Source of the DNA: CAYTET01 sp964436975
GTDB taxonomy: Bacteria > Bacillota_I > Bacilli_A > Erysipelotrichales > Erysipelotrichaceae
Direction: 5' to 3'
Length of the DNA stretch: 45,917 bases
Assembly: GCA_964436975.1 (NCBI GenBank)
Contig: CAYTET010000004.1
Location: 1 to 45,917, forward strand
Under the pieces are notes generated by a model. That model ran no database searches and was not told where the DNA came from. It saw only the letters and a program-made list of their open reading frames with translations. The stretch's first letter is position 1. Each line of letters begins with the position of its first letter. The translations under genes and the position numbers were made by a program. Positions 8,945 to 17,045 of this stretch are shown here, one piece after another.

Positions 8945-9117
8945 TTTCTTTATTTCACTTTTAATATGGTATTATCGATAAAGAGCTTCTTTTTCCAGCC
9001 GCATTTGAAATTGACAGGCCTCAGTTTATCATCCGCGGCTTTGATTATGAAAGGACAGCCGGCCAGAAGGCCCGCAATGCTGTTATACTTCCGGTCCCGG
9101 CAGAAAGGAGGCACGCC

Positions 9118-10362
9118 TTGGCTTACAGTGAACTGATAAAAGACTTTGAGCGGATCCGTGATTATGTCAGGCAGTTTTATATCTATGGCTTTAAGAGCCG
9201 GGATGATTTCAGGGCCAAAAGCGCCCGCTCCTATGATGACGAGCGCCGCCGGATTGAAAGCTGGCTGGGCGATTATATGAGCTTCCGGCAGACGGCCGAC
9301 GGCAAGAATGTCTTTCTGGCCATTGACAGCCGCATCTTTCACCATAACCCGCTGTATAAGGCCTTAAAGGCTAAAAGCTTTACCGACGGCGACATTACGC
9401 TTCATTTTCTGCTGTTCGACATTCTTTATCAGCCTGAAACAGCCCTTTCATTAGGCCAGATCACTGCCCAGATTGACCAGCGGCTGGCCGGTTTTGCCAA
9501 TCCCAAAACCTTTGATGAATCCACTGTGCGCAAAAAACTGAAAGAATATGTCCAGCTGGGACTGGTTGAAACAGGACGGCAGGGCCGTACGGTGCTGTAC
9601 CGGCGCCAGGCTGATCAGCCTTTAACCTGCTGCGATGCCCTGAATTTCTTTTCCGAAGCCGCTCCCTGCGAGGTCATCGGCTCTTTTCTGCTTGATAAAG
9701 TTGAAAATCATAATGATTACTTTGCCTTCAAGCACCATTACATCACCTCGGCATTGGACAGTGAAATTCTGGCCATACTGTTTGACGCTATTCAAAACCG
9801 CCAGAACGTCCGCCTGACCACGGTCAGTTTCCGCCCCAAGGGAGTACGGCCGGTCAATGCGGTTCCGCTGCGCATTTTTATCAGCGTACAGAACGGCCGG
9901 CAGTATCTTTTTGCCTACGTCGGGGCCACCAGACGCATCAGTTCTTTCCGCCTCGACAATATCAGCACCGTGGTTGCTCTGGACCCCTGTCCTGATTATG
10001 AGCGTCTGCGGGCCAAACTTGACCAACTGCAGTCCGGCATGTGGGGTGTCAGCACTACCAACCAGAACCGGCCGCTGCAGCATGTGGAATTCACTGTCCG
10101 CTACAGTCCGGACGAAGAACATATCCATCGCCGGCTACTGCGGGAGAAGCGCTGCGGCAGAGTGGAAAGGCTGTCACCCGTAACCAGCCGGTTTTCCGCT
10201 GATGTCTATGACGCCAATGAACTGGTGCCCTGGATCCGCACCTTCATCTGCCGGATCACCCGCATTCAGTTTTCAGAGCCGCTCCAGCAGAAACGATTTT
10301 ATGATGATCTTAACGCCATGTATAAGATGTACGGTCTAAAAAAGGAAGGTGGGGCAGAATGA
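9118..10362 (+). CDS. WYL domain-containing transcriptional regulator (first of a pair)
   Basis: This 414-residue protein starts at TTG; the start is set by AGAAAGGAGG at 9102-9111, 6 nt before it, as no ATG is better placed. Residues ~1-80 and ~90-165 look like helical or winged-helix parts (LSLGQITAQIDQRLAG...STVRKKLKEYVQLGLVETGRQG is a typical winged helix). Residues ~215-300 form a WYL domain, with NAVPLRIFISVQNGRQYLFAYV and RISSFRLDNI, followed by a WCX-like C-terminal domain. WYL proteins sense nucleic acids or nucleotides and often control defence and RNA-repair genes. It overlaps the next gene by 4 nt. An extended -10 (TGT-TATACT, 9082-9089) lies just upstream. Its likely targets are itself and the slipin-rtcB-RlaP genes downstream. 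Confidence 0.87.
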   Translation: MAYSELIKDFERIRDYVRQFYIYGFKSRDDFRAKSARSYDDERRRIESWLGDYMSFRQTADGKNVFLAIDSRIFHHNPLYKALKAKSFTDGDITLHFLLFDILYQPETALSLGQITAQIDQRLAGFANPKTFDESTVRKKLKEYVQLGLVETGRQGRTVLYRRQADQPLTCCDALNFFSEAAPCEVIGSFLLDKVENHNDYFAFKHHYITSALDSEILAILFDAIQNRQNVRLTTVSFRPKGVRPVNAVPLRIFISVQNGRQYLFAYVGATRRISSFRLDNISTVVALDPCPDYERLRAKLDQLQSGMWGVSTTNQNRPLQHVEFTVRYSPDEEHIHRRLLREKRCGRVERLSPVTSRFSADVYDANELVPWIRTFICRITRIQFSEPLQQKRFYDDLNAMYKMYGLKKEGGAE

Positions 10363-11273
10363 TCTTCTCTGAACTGTATGGCTGCTATTACAATGCCGTG
10401 GCGGCTATCATTAATTCCGCCTGCCGGCATCCGGCGACCAAAGCCGATCTTGATGCCATCAGCAATTCCGCAGCCTTTGCGGAAAGTTTTCTTACTATCA
10501 CCCCGGCCCTGACCGACGGGCGCTGGCCGCTGCTGCAGCCTGACGGATCACCGGTGCTGCATCATCCGGCCTCAATGCCGCTGACCCTGCTGCAGAAACG
10601 CTGGCTCAAGGCAATCGCTGCTGATCCCCGCATCCGGCTCTTCGACTTTGACATGACCGGGCTGCAGGATGTCATCCCCCTGTTCAGACCGGAGGACATC
10701 TGTTTATTTGACCAGTATGCCGATGGTGACCCTTATCAGGATGAAGCCTATATTGCTAATTTCCATCAGATTCTTGACGCCATTAAGCAGCGCCGGCCCC
10801 TGGCTGTTACCGTAACCAACCGTCACGTCGGACTCAGCCGGACCGCCATCATGCCGGAGTATCTTGAGTATTCGGAAAAGGATGATAAATTCCGCCTGTT
10901 TACTTCCGGATGCCGCTACGGCCGCGTTATTAATCTGGGCCGCATTGTCAAATGCCAGCCGGCCCCGGACCTTAGCCACCGCTATCCGCCCAAGTCGCCG
11001 CCCGCCAGCAATTGCAGTGTCACAGTCAAACTGTATGACAGCCGGCAGGCCCTGCCCCGCTTCATGCTGCACTTTGCCCACTTTGAAAAAGAGGCCCTGC
11101 GGCTGGATGACCGGCATTACCGGATTACGATCAAGTACCATAAAGATGACGAAACGGAGCTGGTCATCAGGATACTGTCCTTCGGCCCTATGGTCAAAGT
11201 AACCGCTCCGGAATCTTTTGTAGCCCTGATTAAAGATCGTCTGCAAAGACAGATAAGCTGCCAGCTCGGTTGA
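10359..11273 (+). CDS. WYL domain-containing protein (second of the pair)
   Basis: This 304-residue protein begins at the ATG of an ATGA overlap with the stop of the first WYL gene, so the two are translationally coupled. The middle of the protein (~135-205) has the WYL-domain pattern: ILDAIKQRRPLAVTVTNRH, then IMPEYLEYSEKDDKFRLFTSGC and RVINLGRIVKC. A C-terminal domain (~215-300) resembles the WCX extension. The N-terminal part is helical with no clear HTH, so DNA binding may rest with its partner. Paired WYL genes that overlap are common in Bacillota, and the products probably act together. Its 3' end is folded into a terminator, which separates it from the downstream RNA and repair genes. 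Confidence 0.8.
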   Translation: MIFSELYGCYYNAVAAIINSACRHPATKADLDAISNSAAFAESFLTITPALTDGRWPLLQPDGSPVLHHPASMPLTLLQKRWLKAIAADPRIRLFDFDMTGLQDVIPLFRPEDICLFDQYADGDPYQDEAYIANFHQILDAIKQRRPLAVTVTNRHVGLSRTAIMPEYLEYSEKDDKFRLFTSGCRYGRVINLGRIVKCQPAPDLSHRYPPKSPPASNCSVTVKLYDSRQALPRFMLHFAHFEKEALRLDDRHYRITIKYHKDDETELVIRILSFGPMVKVTAPESFVALIKDRLQRQISCQLG

Positions 11274-11289
11274 GTTCGCAGCTTTTTTT
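11255..11289 (+). terminator. Terminator overlapping the end of the second WYL gene
   Basis: AAGCTGC (11255-11261) pairs with GCAGCTT (11278-11284), followed by further T residues to 11289. The stem begins before the TGA stop at 11271-11273. It would stop most WYL-operon transcripts before the tRNA-like RNA. Confidence 0.75.
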
Positions 11290-11329
11290 CCGTGATAACC
11301 GTTCTTCTTTCTCCTATTCTTAGGGTGCA

Positions 11330-11482
11330 GGCAGGTTAACTATTGCGGGTGTCTGGATGACACTGCGGTGCACGAGGATGTTCCAAAGTGTATGCCGGTT
11401 AGCTGCTGCACTAGGAAATAGTCCTTCCTCTAGGGAGAGATCCGCTAATATCGCAGGTTCGAATCCTGCCTGACATTAACCA
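11330..11482 (+). ncRNA. tRNA-like structured RNA in an RNA-repair locus (Y RNA/YrlA-like candidate)
   Basis: The T-arm is perfect: GCAGG-TTCGAAT-CCTGC (11453-11469), with the invariant tRNA T-loop. Other pairings form a closed, tRNA-like plan: GGTTAA (11334-11339) with TTAACC (11476-11481) as an acceptor-like stem; TATTGCGG (11341-11348) with CCGC-T-AATA (11442-11450); hairpin GTGTC-TGGAT-GACAC (11349-11363), whose loop has the GG expected to dock on a T-loop; and GTGCA (11368-11372) with TGCAC (11407-11411). CCA occurs at 11480-11482. There is no anticodon arm in the right place and the molecule is about 150 nt, so it is not an ordinary tRNA. It lies between WYL regulators and slipin-rtcB-RlaP, where enterobacterial Rtc operons carry Y RNAs with tRNA-like ends. 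A raiA-type RNA is an alternative. Confidence 0.6.
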
Positions 11483-11773
11483 AAAATGATGTCTGCCAAC
11501 TGGTTTGGATGCCGCTTATAACGGCACTGTAATGTCACTGTACATTACGCAATTTCCTCAAATTTCGTTATCCGGTCCGGATGGAAAGCATTATCTAGGC
11601 AATCCACCGTCGGACAATGGGTCTGATGCCCTGTCTGAAAACAGATACCGCTGTCCCAGACGGCCGGCCAGCAGGCAATACTATCCGCCCGCCGATCTGC
11701 CCTGCTCAAGTCTTCAGCCGCATCATATTCATGGATAACGAAAAACGCGATTTAACCAAAGGAGGTTTCACAT
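11483..11773 (+). other. Gene-free leader between the tRNA-like RNA and the slipin gene
   Basis: No credible protein frame is seen. Small hairpins occur at GCCG-CTTATAA-CGGC (11511-11525) and GTAATG-TCACTGTA-CATTAC (11529-11548), which may extend the structured RNA or form a leader for the slipin mRNA. The region ends with the slipin ribosome binding site AAAGGAGG (about 11757-11764). No clear promoter was found. Confidence 0.5.
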
Positions 11774-12874
11774 ATGAAAACGGTTATTATCAATGAGAAT
11801 CAGAAAGGCTTTTTATTCAAAAACGGCAAGTACGTAAAACTGCTTAAAGCCGGCCGGTATCATCAATTTGGCGGCCGCCGCATTGAGATTGCGGACCTGG
11901 ATGCCGCCGTTGGCAGCCCGATGTGTCAGCTGGACACCCTTTTAGCCGACCCGGAAGTAGCCGCCCTGGTTTCGGTTATCGAAGTTGCCGATCAGAAAAA
12001 GGCTCTGCATTTTGTCGATGAAAAGTTTACCGGAATTCTGCCGGCCGGCAAGTTTGCTTTCTGGAACGGCACCAGCCAGCACCGCTTTCAGTTAGTCGAC
12101 GTTTCAACGCCCAATGTCAGTTCAGATGTGCCGGCCTATATTTTTGCCCAGCTGCCGCCGGTTTCATTTGTCAAAGTGGAGGTGGCCCAGTATCAGAAGG
12201 CCCGTCTGTACTTTGACAAGAAGCTGGTCAGTGTGCTGGAGGCCGGAACGTATTATTTCTGGCGCACCAGTGTCCATGTCGATTTTGATCTTGTCGATAC
12301 CCGCCTGACCCAGATGGAAATCAGCGGCCAGGAAATCATGACCCAGGACAAGGTCAGTCTGCGCATTAATTTTGTATGCAGCTACCGCATTACCGATTAC
12401 ATCAAGATTGTCACCAAGGTCGACGATTATGCCGAGCAGATTCATCTGACGGCCCAGCTGGCCCTGCGCGACTATGTCGGCCGGCAGAAACTTGATGACA
12501 TTCTGGCCAACAAGGACGAGATTTCAAGCTATGTCTTTGAAAAGCTCAAGGCCAAGGAAAGCGAACTGTATGTCAGATTCAGCGAAGCCGGAGTCAAGGA
12601 TATTATTCTGCCCGGCGAAATCCGCGACATCATGAATACGGTTCTGATGGCTGAAAAACGCGCCCAGGCCAATGTCATTACCCGCCGTGAAGAAGTTGCT
12701 TCAACCCGCTCGCTGCTTAACACCGCCAAACTGATGGAGGAAAACCAAACTCTTTACAAACTTAAGGAACTGGAAAGCATTGAGCATATCTGTGAGAATG
12801 TCGGCAGCATCAGCCTCAACGGTTCAGGCGATATCTTAGCCCAGCTGATGAATATGATGCATACCGGCCGCTGA
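11774..12874 (+). CDS. Slipin/SPFH (band 7) family protein of the RNA-repair operon
   Basis: This 366-residue protein follows a strong AAAGGAGG. Residues ~150-330 hold the SPFH/band-7 domain: FVKVEVAQYQKARLYFDKKLVSVLEAGTYYFWR, VDTRLTQMEISGQEIMTQDKVSLRINFVCSYRI, then a helical part with VLMAEKRAQANVITRREEVASTRSLLNTAKLMEEN, the long charged coiled coil typical of stomatin/slipin. The first 140 residues repeat the theme of an up-front beta domain (NENQKGFLFKNGKYVKLLKAGRYH). There is no clear transmembrane segment, unlike typical stomatins. It is followed 62 nt later by rtcB. Slipin-RtcB pairs are known in bacterial RNA-repair clusters; the slipin may scaffold the machinery. Its biochemical role is not established. 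Confidence 0.88.
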   Translation: MKTVIINENQKGFLFKNGKYVKLLKAGRYHQFGGRRIEIADLDAAVGSPMCQLDTLLADPEVAALVSVIEVADQKKALHFVDEKFTGILPAGKFAFWNGTSQHRFQLVDVSTPNVSSDVPAYIFAQLPPVSFVKVEVAQYQKARLYFDKKLVSVLEAGTYYFWRTSVHVDFDLVDTRLTQMEISGQEIMTQDKVSLRINFVCSYRITDYIKIVTKVDDYAEQIHLTAQLALRDYVGRQKLDDILANKDEISSYVFEKLKAKESELYVRFSEAGVKDIILPGEIRDIMNTVLMAEKRAQANVITRREEVASTRSLLNTAKLMEENQTLYKLKELESIEHICENVGSISLNGSGDILAQLMNMMHTGR

Positions 12875-12936
12875 CAGACCGAATAACAGGCCAAAGCCGG
12901 CTTAGCTGGCTTTGGCCCGAAGGAAAGGAAATCATC

Positions 12937-14139
12937 ATGATTGAAATCAAAGGACGGTACAACACGGCCGTATGCTACACAGATATGCTGCCGGATAAGG
13001 CCGCCGACCAGATTAAAACAATCTGTGATCAGGAAGTATTTAAAGACAGCAGGATCCGCATTATGCCCGATGTGCATGCCGGCAAAGCATGCACCATCGG
13101 CACCACCATGACTATTACCGACAAAGTTGTACCTTCAATGGTCGGCGTTGATATCGGCTGTGGCATGGAGACCGTGCAGATTGATCAGACTTCAATTGAT
13201 TTTTCCAAACTGGATGAACTGATTCACAGTCAGATTCCCTGCGGCCGCAGCATCCGTACAGTGCCTCATCCTTATACCGCCCTGATTGACCTGGCCCAGC
13301 TGCGCTGCGCTCCCTTTATCAACCGGAGCCGGGCTGACTTAAGCCTTGGATCACTGGGCGGCGGCAACCACTTCATTGAGGCGGATAAGGCCGAAGACGG
13401 TTCACTGTATATCGTCATTCATTCCGGCAGCCGGCATTTAGGTTTGGAAGTGGCCGAGTTTTACCAGAAGCAGGGCTGGCTGGCCTTAGGCGGCGGCAGT
13501 CGCTATCAGATCAGCAAGCTGATTGAGGAATTAAAGCAGCAGGGCCGCCAGAAGGAAATCCAGCCGCTGATTGAAGAAACAAAGAAGCTGCACACAGTCG
13601 ATATTCCCAAAGATCTGGCTTATGTCCAGGGCCAGCTGTTTGATGATTATATCCATGACATGCATCTGATCCAGCAGTATGCCGTCTTAAACCGCAAGGC
13701 CATGATGGACGTTATTATAAACGGCATGGCTTTTACCAAAAAAGATGAATTCACTACTGTTCATAACTACATTGACACTGCCGCCATGATTCTGCGCAAA
13801 GGCGCAGTCTCGGCAAAGCAGAACGAAAAACTGCTTATTCCCATCAATATGAGAGACGGCAGTTTGATATGCGTCGGCAAGGGCAATGAAGAGTGGAACT
13901 GCTCCGCACCGCACGGGGCCGGCCGGCTGATGAGCCGCACACAGGCTTTTGCCGGACTGACCATGCAACAGTACCAGCAGGAAATGCAGGGTATTTATTC
14001 CAGCTGCATTAATGCCGACACCATTGACGAATCACCGATGGCCTACAAAAGCATGTCTGAGATTATTGCCCAGATCCAGCCTACAGTAACGATATGCCGG
14101 CAGATTAAACCTGTTTATAACTTCAAGGCTTCCGATTAA
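12937..14139 (+). CDS. rtcB: RNA-splicing ligase RtcB
   Basis: This is a 400-residue tRNA/RNA ligase that joins 2',3'-cyclic phosphate or 3'-phosphate ends to 5'-OH ends using GTP and Mn2+. All signature residues are present: DVHAGKA (D45, H47), VGVDIGCG with metal-binding D72 and C75, SLGGGNHFIE (about 138-148), IHSGSRHLG, TVHNYID, and APHGAGRLMSR, in which H326 is the expected guanylylated histidine. Length is on the short side of the family but complete. The start ATG follows AAGGAAAGGAA. It lies between the slipin gene and an RlaP-type nucleotidyltransferase gene. No RtcA cyclase or archease is in the window. The likely role is repair of RNAs, perhaps tRNAs, cut by stress-activated ribonucleases. 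Confidence 0.95.
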   Translation: MIEIKGRYNTAVCYTDMLPDKAADQIKTICDQEVFKDSRIRIMPDVHAGKACTIGTTMTITDKVVPSMVGVDIGCGMETVQIDQTSIDFSKLDELIHSQIPCGRSIRTVPHPYTALIDLAQLRCAPFINRSRADLSLGSLGGGNHFIEADKAEDGSLYIVIHSGSRHLGLEVAEFYQKQGWLALGGGSRYQISKLIEELKQQGRQKEIQPLIEETKKLHTVDIPKDLAYVQGQLFDDYIHDMHLIQQYAVLNRKAMMDVIINGMAFTKKDEFTTVHNYIDTAAMILRKGAVSAKQNEKLLIPINMRDGSLICVGKGNEEWNCSAPHGAGRLMSRTQAFAGLTMQQYQQEMQGIYSSCINADTIDESPMAYKSMSEIIAQIQPTVTICRQIKPVYNFKASD

Positions 14140-14171
14140 GCAAACCGGCATTATAAAGGAGGGCTGTTATT

Positions 14172-14924
14172 ATGAAGGAAAGGATACTGAACGAACTTGA
14201 TACCATTGCGGCTGCCGAAAATGTCAGAATCCTGCTGGCCGCTGAATCAGGCAGCCGGGGCTGGGGATTTGCCTCGGCCGACAGCGATTACGATGTCCGT
14301 TTCATTTATGTGCGCCGGCGCTCGGATTATCTGCGGCTGGAAAAAAGCCGGGATGTCATCGAACGTCCGATCAGTGATGATCTGGATATCAACGGCTGGG
14401 ATCTGGCTAAAGCCCTGAGGCTGCTGCATGGATCCAACCCTATCCTGTTTGAGTGGTTCTCTTCACCTATTGTTTATACCAGCACGCCCTTTGCGGAAGA
14501 ACTTAAAGAGTTTATGATTCCTTATTTTTCCATTAAAAAAGGGCTGTGCCACTACCGGGCCATGGCCAAACGCAACTACAGCGATTACCTGCAGACTGAC
14601 ATGGTCAGACTCAAGAAGTATTTCTATGTCCTGCGGCCGCTGCTGGCCAGCCGCTGGATCTGCGAGCACCGCAGTGTGCCGCCAATGCTGTTCAGCGAAC
14701 TGGTCCAAACTGAATTAGAGCCTGAATTTATCGAAGAGGTTACTCACCTGCTTGACTTGAAAATCGGCTCTCCGGAAGTCAGAATGATTCCCCGCTGTGC
14801 CAGACTGAACGGATACATTGAAAAAGGGCTGGCTGAATTGGATGAAACGTTCAGCCGCCTGCCGGCTGAACCGGCTAAAGGCTGGGCGGAACTTGATAAA
14901 CTGTTTTTAAGTCAGCTGGTCTGA
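14172..14924 (+). CDS. RlaP-type nucleotidyltransferase (DNA polymerase beta superfamily, RNA-repair associated)
   Basis: This 250-residue protein has the minimal nucleotidyltransferase motif GSRGWGFASADSDYDVRF: G27-S28, then metal-binding D39 and D41. The family (COG3541; the Pfam RlaP family) is named for its recurrent presence in RNA-repair gene clusters. The middle and C-terminal parts are helical (FEWFSSPIVY, HYRAMAKRNY, KKYFYVLRPLLASRWI), as in other members. The ATG follows AAAGGAGGG, 32 nt after the rtcB stop, so both are cotranscribed. It probably adds nucleotides to an RNA or to an end intermediate, but the substrate is not known. A hairpin terminator follows directly. Confidence 0.87.
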   Translation: MKERILNELDTIAAAENVRILLAAESGSRGWGFASADSDYDVRFIYVRRRSDYLRLEKSRDVIERPISDDLDINGWDLAKALRLLHGSNPILFEWFSSPIVYTSTPFAEELKEFMIPYFSIKKGLCHYRAMAKRNYSDYLQTDMVRLKKYFYVLRPLLASRWICEHRSVPPMLFSELVQTELEPEFIEEVTHLLDLKIGSPEVRMIPRCARLNGYIEKGLAELDETFSRLPAEPAKGWAELDKLFLSQLV

Positions 14925-14973
14925 AAAAAGACGGAATCGCATCACATTGATATGATGCAGTCCCGTCTTTTTC
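14924..14973. terminator. Bidirectional terminator between convergent genes
   Basis: AAAGACGG (from 14927) pairs with CCGTCTTT (14963-14970), with an inner stem GCATCA/TGATGC. It has T runs on both strands and serves the RNA-repair operon (+) and the gene ending at 14980 (-). Confidence 0.88.
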
Positions 14974-14979
14974 TTGTCT

Positions 14980-16119
14980 TTACAGAATGTCGGCCGGTTC
15001 GATATACTTTCCGGCATAGCCCTGCATTTTAGCCCATTCGCTCATTTCAGCTATTTCCTGCCGGCTGCCGTCATGCAGCTGCTGGAGAAAACTACAGTAT
15101 CCGCCAATGCCGCCGACATCATCCATCATGCCCATTCCATCAGCCGCAACACAGACCGGACGGCGGGCGGCCAAAGTTTTTACCGCATAGCCGGCCTGCT
15201 GATAAGACGGCCGGTCGGCCCAGATCTGCAGGCAGGTGATTTTTACTTCCCAGCCATCGCCGTAATCATACTGATAGCGAAGCTCTTTAAAGTAAGGGTA
15301 AGTCAGCGGGGTATGGCTGTGGGTGGCCGTATGGCAGTCCGCAATGGCCTGCTGACAGTCGGCTTCCCATTTTTGAAGGCTGGGCTGACAGTCAGCCGGC
15401 ACCAGCAGATCGGCAACACACAGCCGCTCAATCAGATCGCACAGCGGACCGCCCAGATCGATAGTCGTTCTCATTTGCTCCATTGTCAAATCATCTGTCG
15501 CCACAGTTTTACAACCCAGAGCCACCTTCTGTTCGGCTTCCGGCAGCTGATTAAGCTTTTTGTAATCCTGGTCTTGCCAATTGCGCGGCTTATGGATCTC
15601 AAAGGATGGATATTTCTGGATAAAAGCGGCGACGGCATTCTGACATTCATCATACAGTTCATTCTTACCGCCATAGTAATAAGGTCCGGTATACTTCCGG
15701 CGCACCCATCTGTCATAAGCGGTGCCATCCTTATAATCATCATCCCAGTAAAGATCTTCAAAATCCTCACTGGGGAAGCGGTAATACAGACCGCACAGCT
15801 GCCGCCAGCGGGCAAAGGTGTCCGGATTTACCGTCTCCGCAAATTCCTTTTCATATGGCTGGAAACTGTGCAGGTGTGAATTCTGCCAGCCGAACGCCCT
15901 GTTGATGGCAAAATGCAGGGCATGTAGGGTCATATCCCCGGGAATGATGAAATCCCGGCTGATGCCATTTTGAACATGACTGTAGCGGCGCAGCAGATTC
16001 ATCATTTCATTATCGTCAGTAACTCCGCCCATATCTAATTCCAAATGCAGTTTCATGGCATAAGGCAGCGGATTTTCTTCTCCGCCCTGCCATTTTCTTT
16101 CTTCCGTTATGTTTATCAT
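14980..16119 (-). CDS. Plasmid pRiA4b ORF-3 family protein
   Basis: This is a 379-residue soluble protein. Residues ~24-95 carry the N-terminal half of the pRiA4b ORF-3 domain (KLHLELDMG, MTLHALHFAINRAFGWQNSHLHSF). Residues ~275-345 carry the C-terminal half (FKELRYQYDYGDGWEVKITCL, VKTLAARRPVCVAADGMGMMDDVGG), which includes the family hallmark YDYGDGW. A long helical insertion separates the halves. The family is found in mobile elements (IS1096 TnpR-like passenger) and as free-standing bacterial genes; no biochemical function is established. It ends at the shared terminator opposite the RNA-repair operon and appears to be a single gene. Confidence 0.8.
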   Translation of the reverse strand: MINITEERKWQGGEENPLPYAMKLHLELDMGGVTDDNEMMNLLRRYSHVQNGISRDFIIPGDMTLHALHFAINRAFGWQNSHLHSFQPYEKEFAETVNPDTFARWRQLCGLYYRFPSEDFEDLYWDDDYKDGTAYDRWVRRKYTGPYYYGGKNELYDECQNAVAAFIQKYPSFEIHKPRNWQDQDYKKLNQLPEAEQKVALGCKTVATDDLTMEQMRTTIDLGGPLCDLIERLCVADLLVPADCQPSLQKWEADCQQAIADCHTATHSHTPLTYPYFKELRYQYDYGDGWEVKITCLQIWADRPSYQQAGYAVKTLAARRPVCVAADGMGMMDDVGGIGGYCSFLQQLHDGSRQEIAEMSEWAKMQGYAGKYIEPADIL

Positions 16120-16217
16120 TATTTTTCTCCAGCCCCCGCAGAGCGGGTATATATTTACTTGTATTCTATACTGATTTTAATGCTATCCGCAAAAAACAGC
16201 CGTGAAGCTGTCTATAA

Positions 16218-17003
16218 TCAATTTGTTTTGTTTTTGCGGCGGGTCTTAATCATGTCCAGCATGACCTGCGCCGTCGGCTGCCACTTCCGGGCATCAAAAG
16301 TGCTATCTAAAACCGCGCTGCCGGTATAAGCAGCCAAAGCGGCCGCAATAATATCATGACATGAATCAGGCAGTGAGCGGACGGCCCACTGGCCGCCCTG
16401 CTTCTTGCCCATGATCCGGCCGGTCTGCAGATAAGCCAGGGTCCGGCTCAGGTTGAGAATTGTACTGACCGGCGTTTTTACCAGCTGAGCCGGGGCATCG
16501 CAGATGTCAGCCATGACACTGCTCATATAATCATGCTTTGAAACAGGGCTGAAGATCTGCGCGGCCGGCGGACCGGCCATGACAATTCCCGACTGGCGGA
16601 TCACGGCCATATGGGCCGCCAGATCCGGATCAAGGCCGCTGGATTTGGCTGCATAGGCCGCCGGATCACGCCGGCATTTTTCTTTGTGCATATTGGAGAA
16701 GTGAAGCTGGTAAGGTGTCGGATAGACCGGATGCTGGCAGACCGAGCGCAGAATCACACTCATCTCCAGCCCTTTGGCCGGGGCCTGGCTGTCCAGATCC
16801 AGCAGGGCCTGCAGAAAAGCAGTTTTGGCCGGCAGACTGACCGGCTGGGTTACAACAATTATAAAATCAATGTCACTGACCGCCCAGCGGAAGCCGCCCA
16901 AAGCCAAAGAGCCGTGAACATACATCCCGGTATATGATGAGCCAAATAGCAAAGCCGCCTGCCGGCTGATATTCTGGCATAAAACTTCGGCCCGGCCGTT
17001 CAT
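16218..17003 (-). CDS. AadA-like aminoglycoside nucleotidyltransferase / DUF4111 protein
   Basis: The protein is 261 residues long, the size of ANT(3'')/ANT(9) adenylyltransferases. The N-terminus has the nucleotidyltransferase motif VHGSLALGGFRWAVSDIDF with G31-S32 and metal ligands D44 and D46. E80 in GLEMSVI fits the third acidic residue, the catalytic base of AadA. The C-terminal half is a DUF4111-type helical domain with NLSRTLAYLQTGRIMGKKQGGQWA, which resembles the AadA pattern. The central region is divergent, with LHFSN where AadA has its acceptor loop, so real streptomycin or spectinomycin modification is uncertain. It is a single gene on the minus strand. Confidence 0.72.
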   Translation of the reverse strand: MNGRAEVLCQNISRQAALLFGSSYTGMYVHGSLALGGFRWAVSDIDFIIVVTQPVSLPAKTAFLQALLDLDSQAPAKGLEMSVILRSVCQHPVYPTPYQLHFSNMHKEKCRRDPAAYAAKSSGLDPDLAAHMAVIRQSGIVMAGPPAAQIFSPVSKHDYMSSVMADICDAPAQLVKTPVSTILNLSRTLAYLQTGRIMGKKQGGQWAVRSLPDSCHDIIAAALAAYTGSAVLDSTFDARKWQPTAQVMLDMIKTRRKNKTN

Positions 17004-17045
17004 CTCATCAGCTCCCGTCTTTTCTTCACAAAACTGTCCGCTGCC

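Noticed and set aside
11330..11482. An ordinary tRNA or tmRNA gene
   Set aside because: Only the T-arm is canonical. There is no anticodon arm at the right distance, the acceptor-like stem is separated from the T-arm by extra bases, and there is no tmRNA tag reading frame or GGTTTCGAC-type 5' domain.
11505..11738. 77-codon plus-strand frame before the slipin gene
   Set aside because: No ribosome binding site, Pro/Ser/Arg-rich composition typical of random frames, and overlap with hairpins of the putative RNA leader.
14974..15879. 301-codon plus-strand frame opposite the pRiA4b-like gene
   Set aside because: Mirror frame of a well-supported gene; no ribosome binding site.
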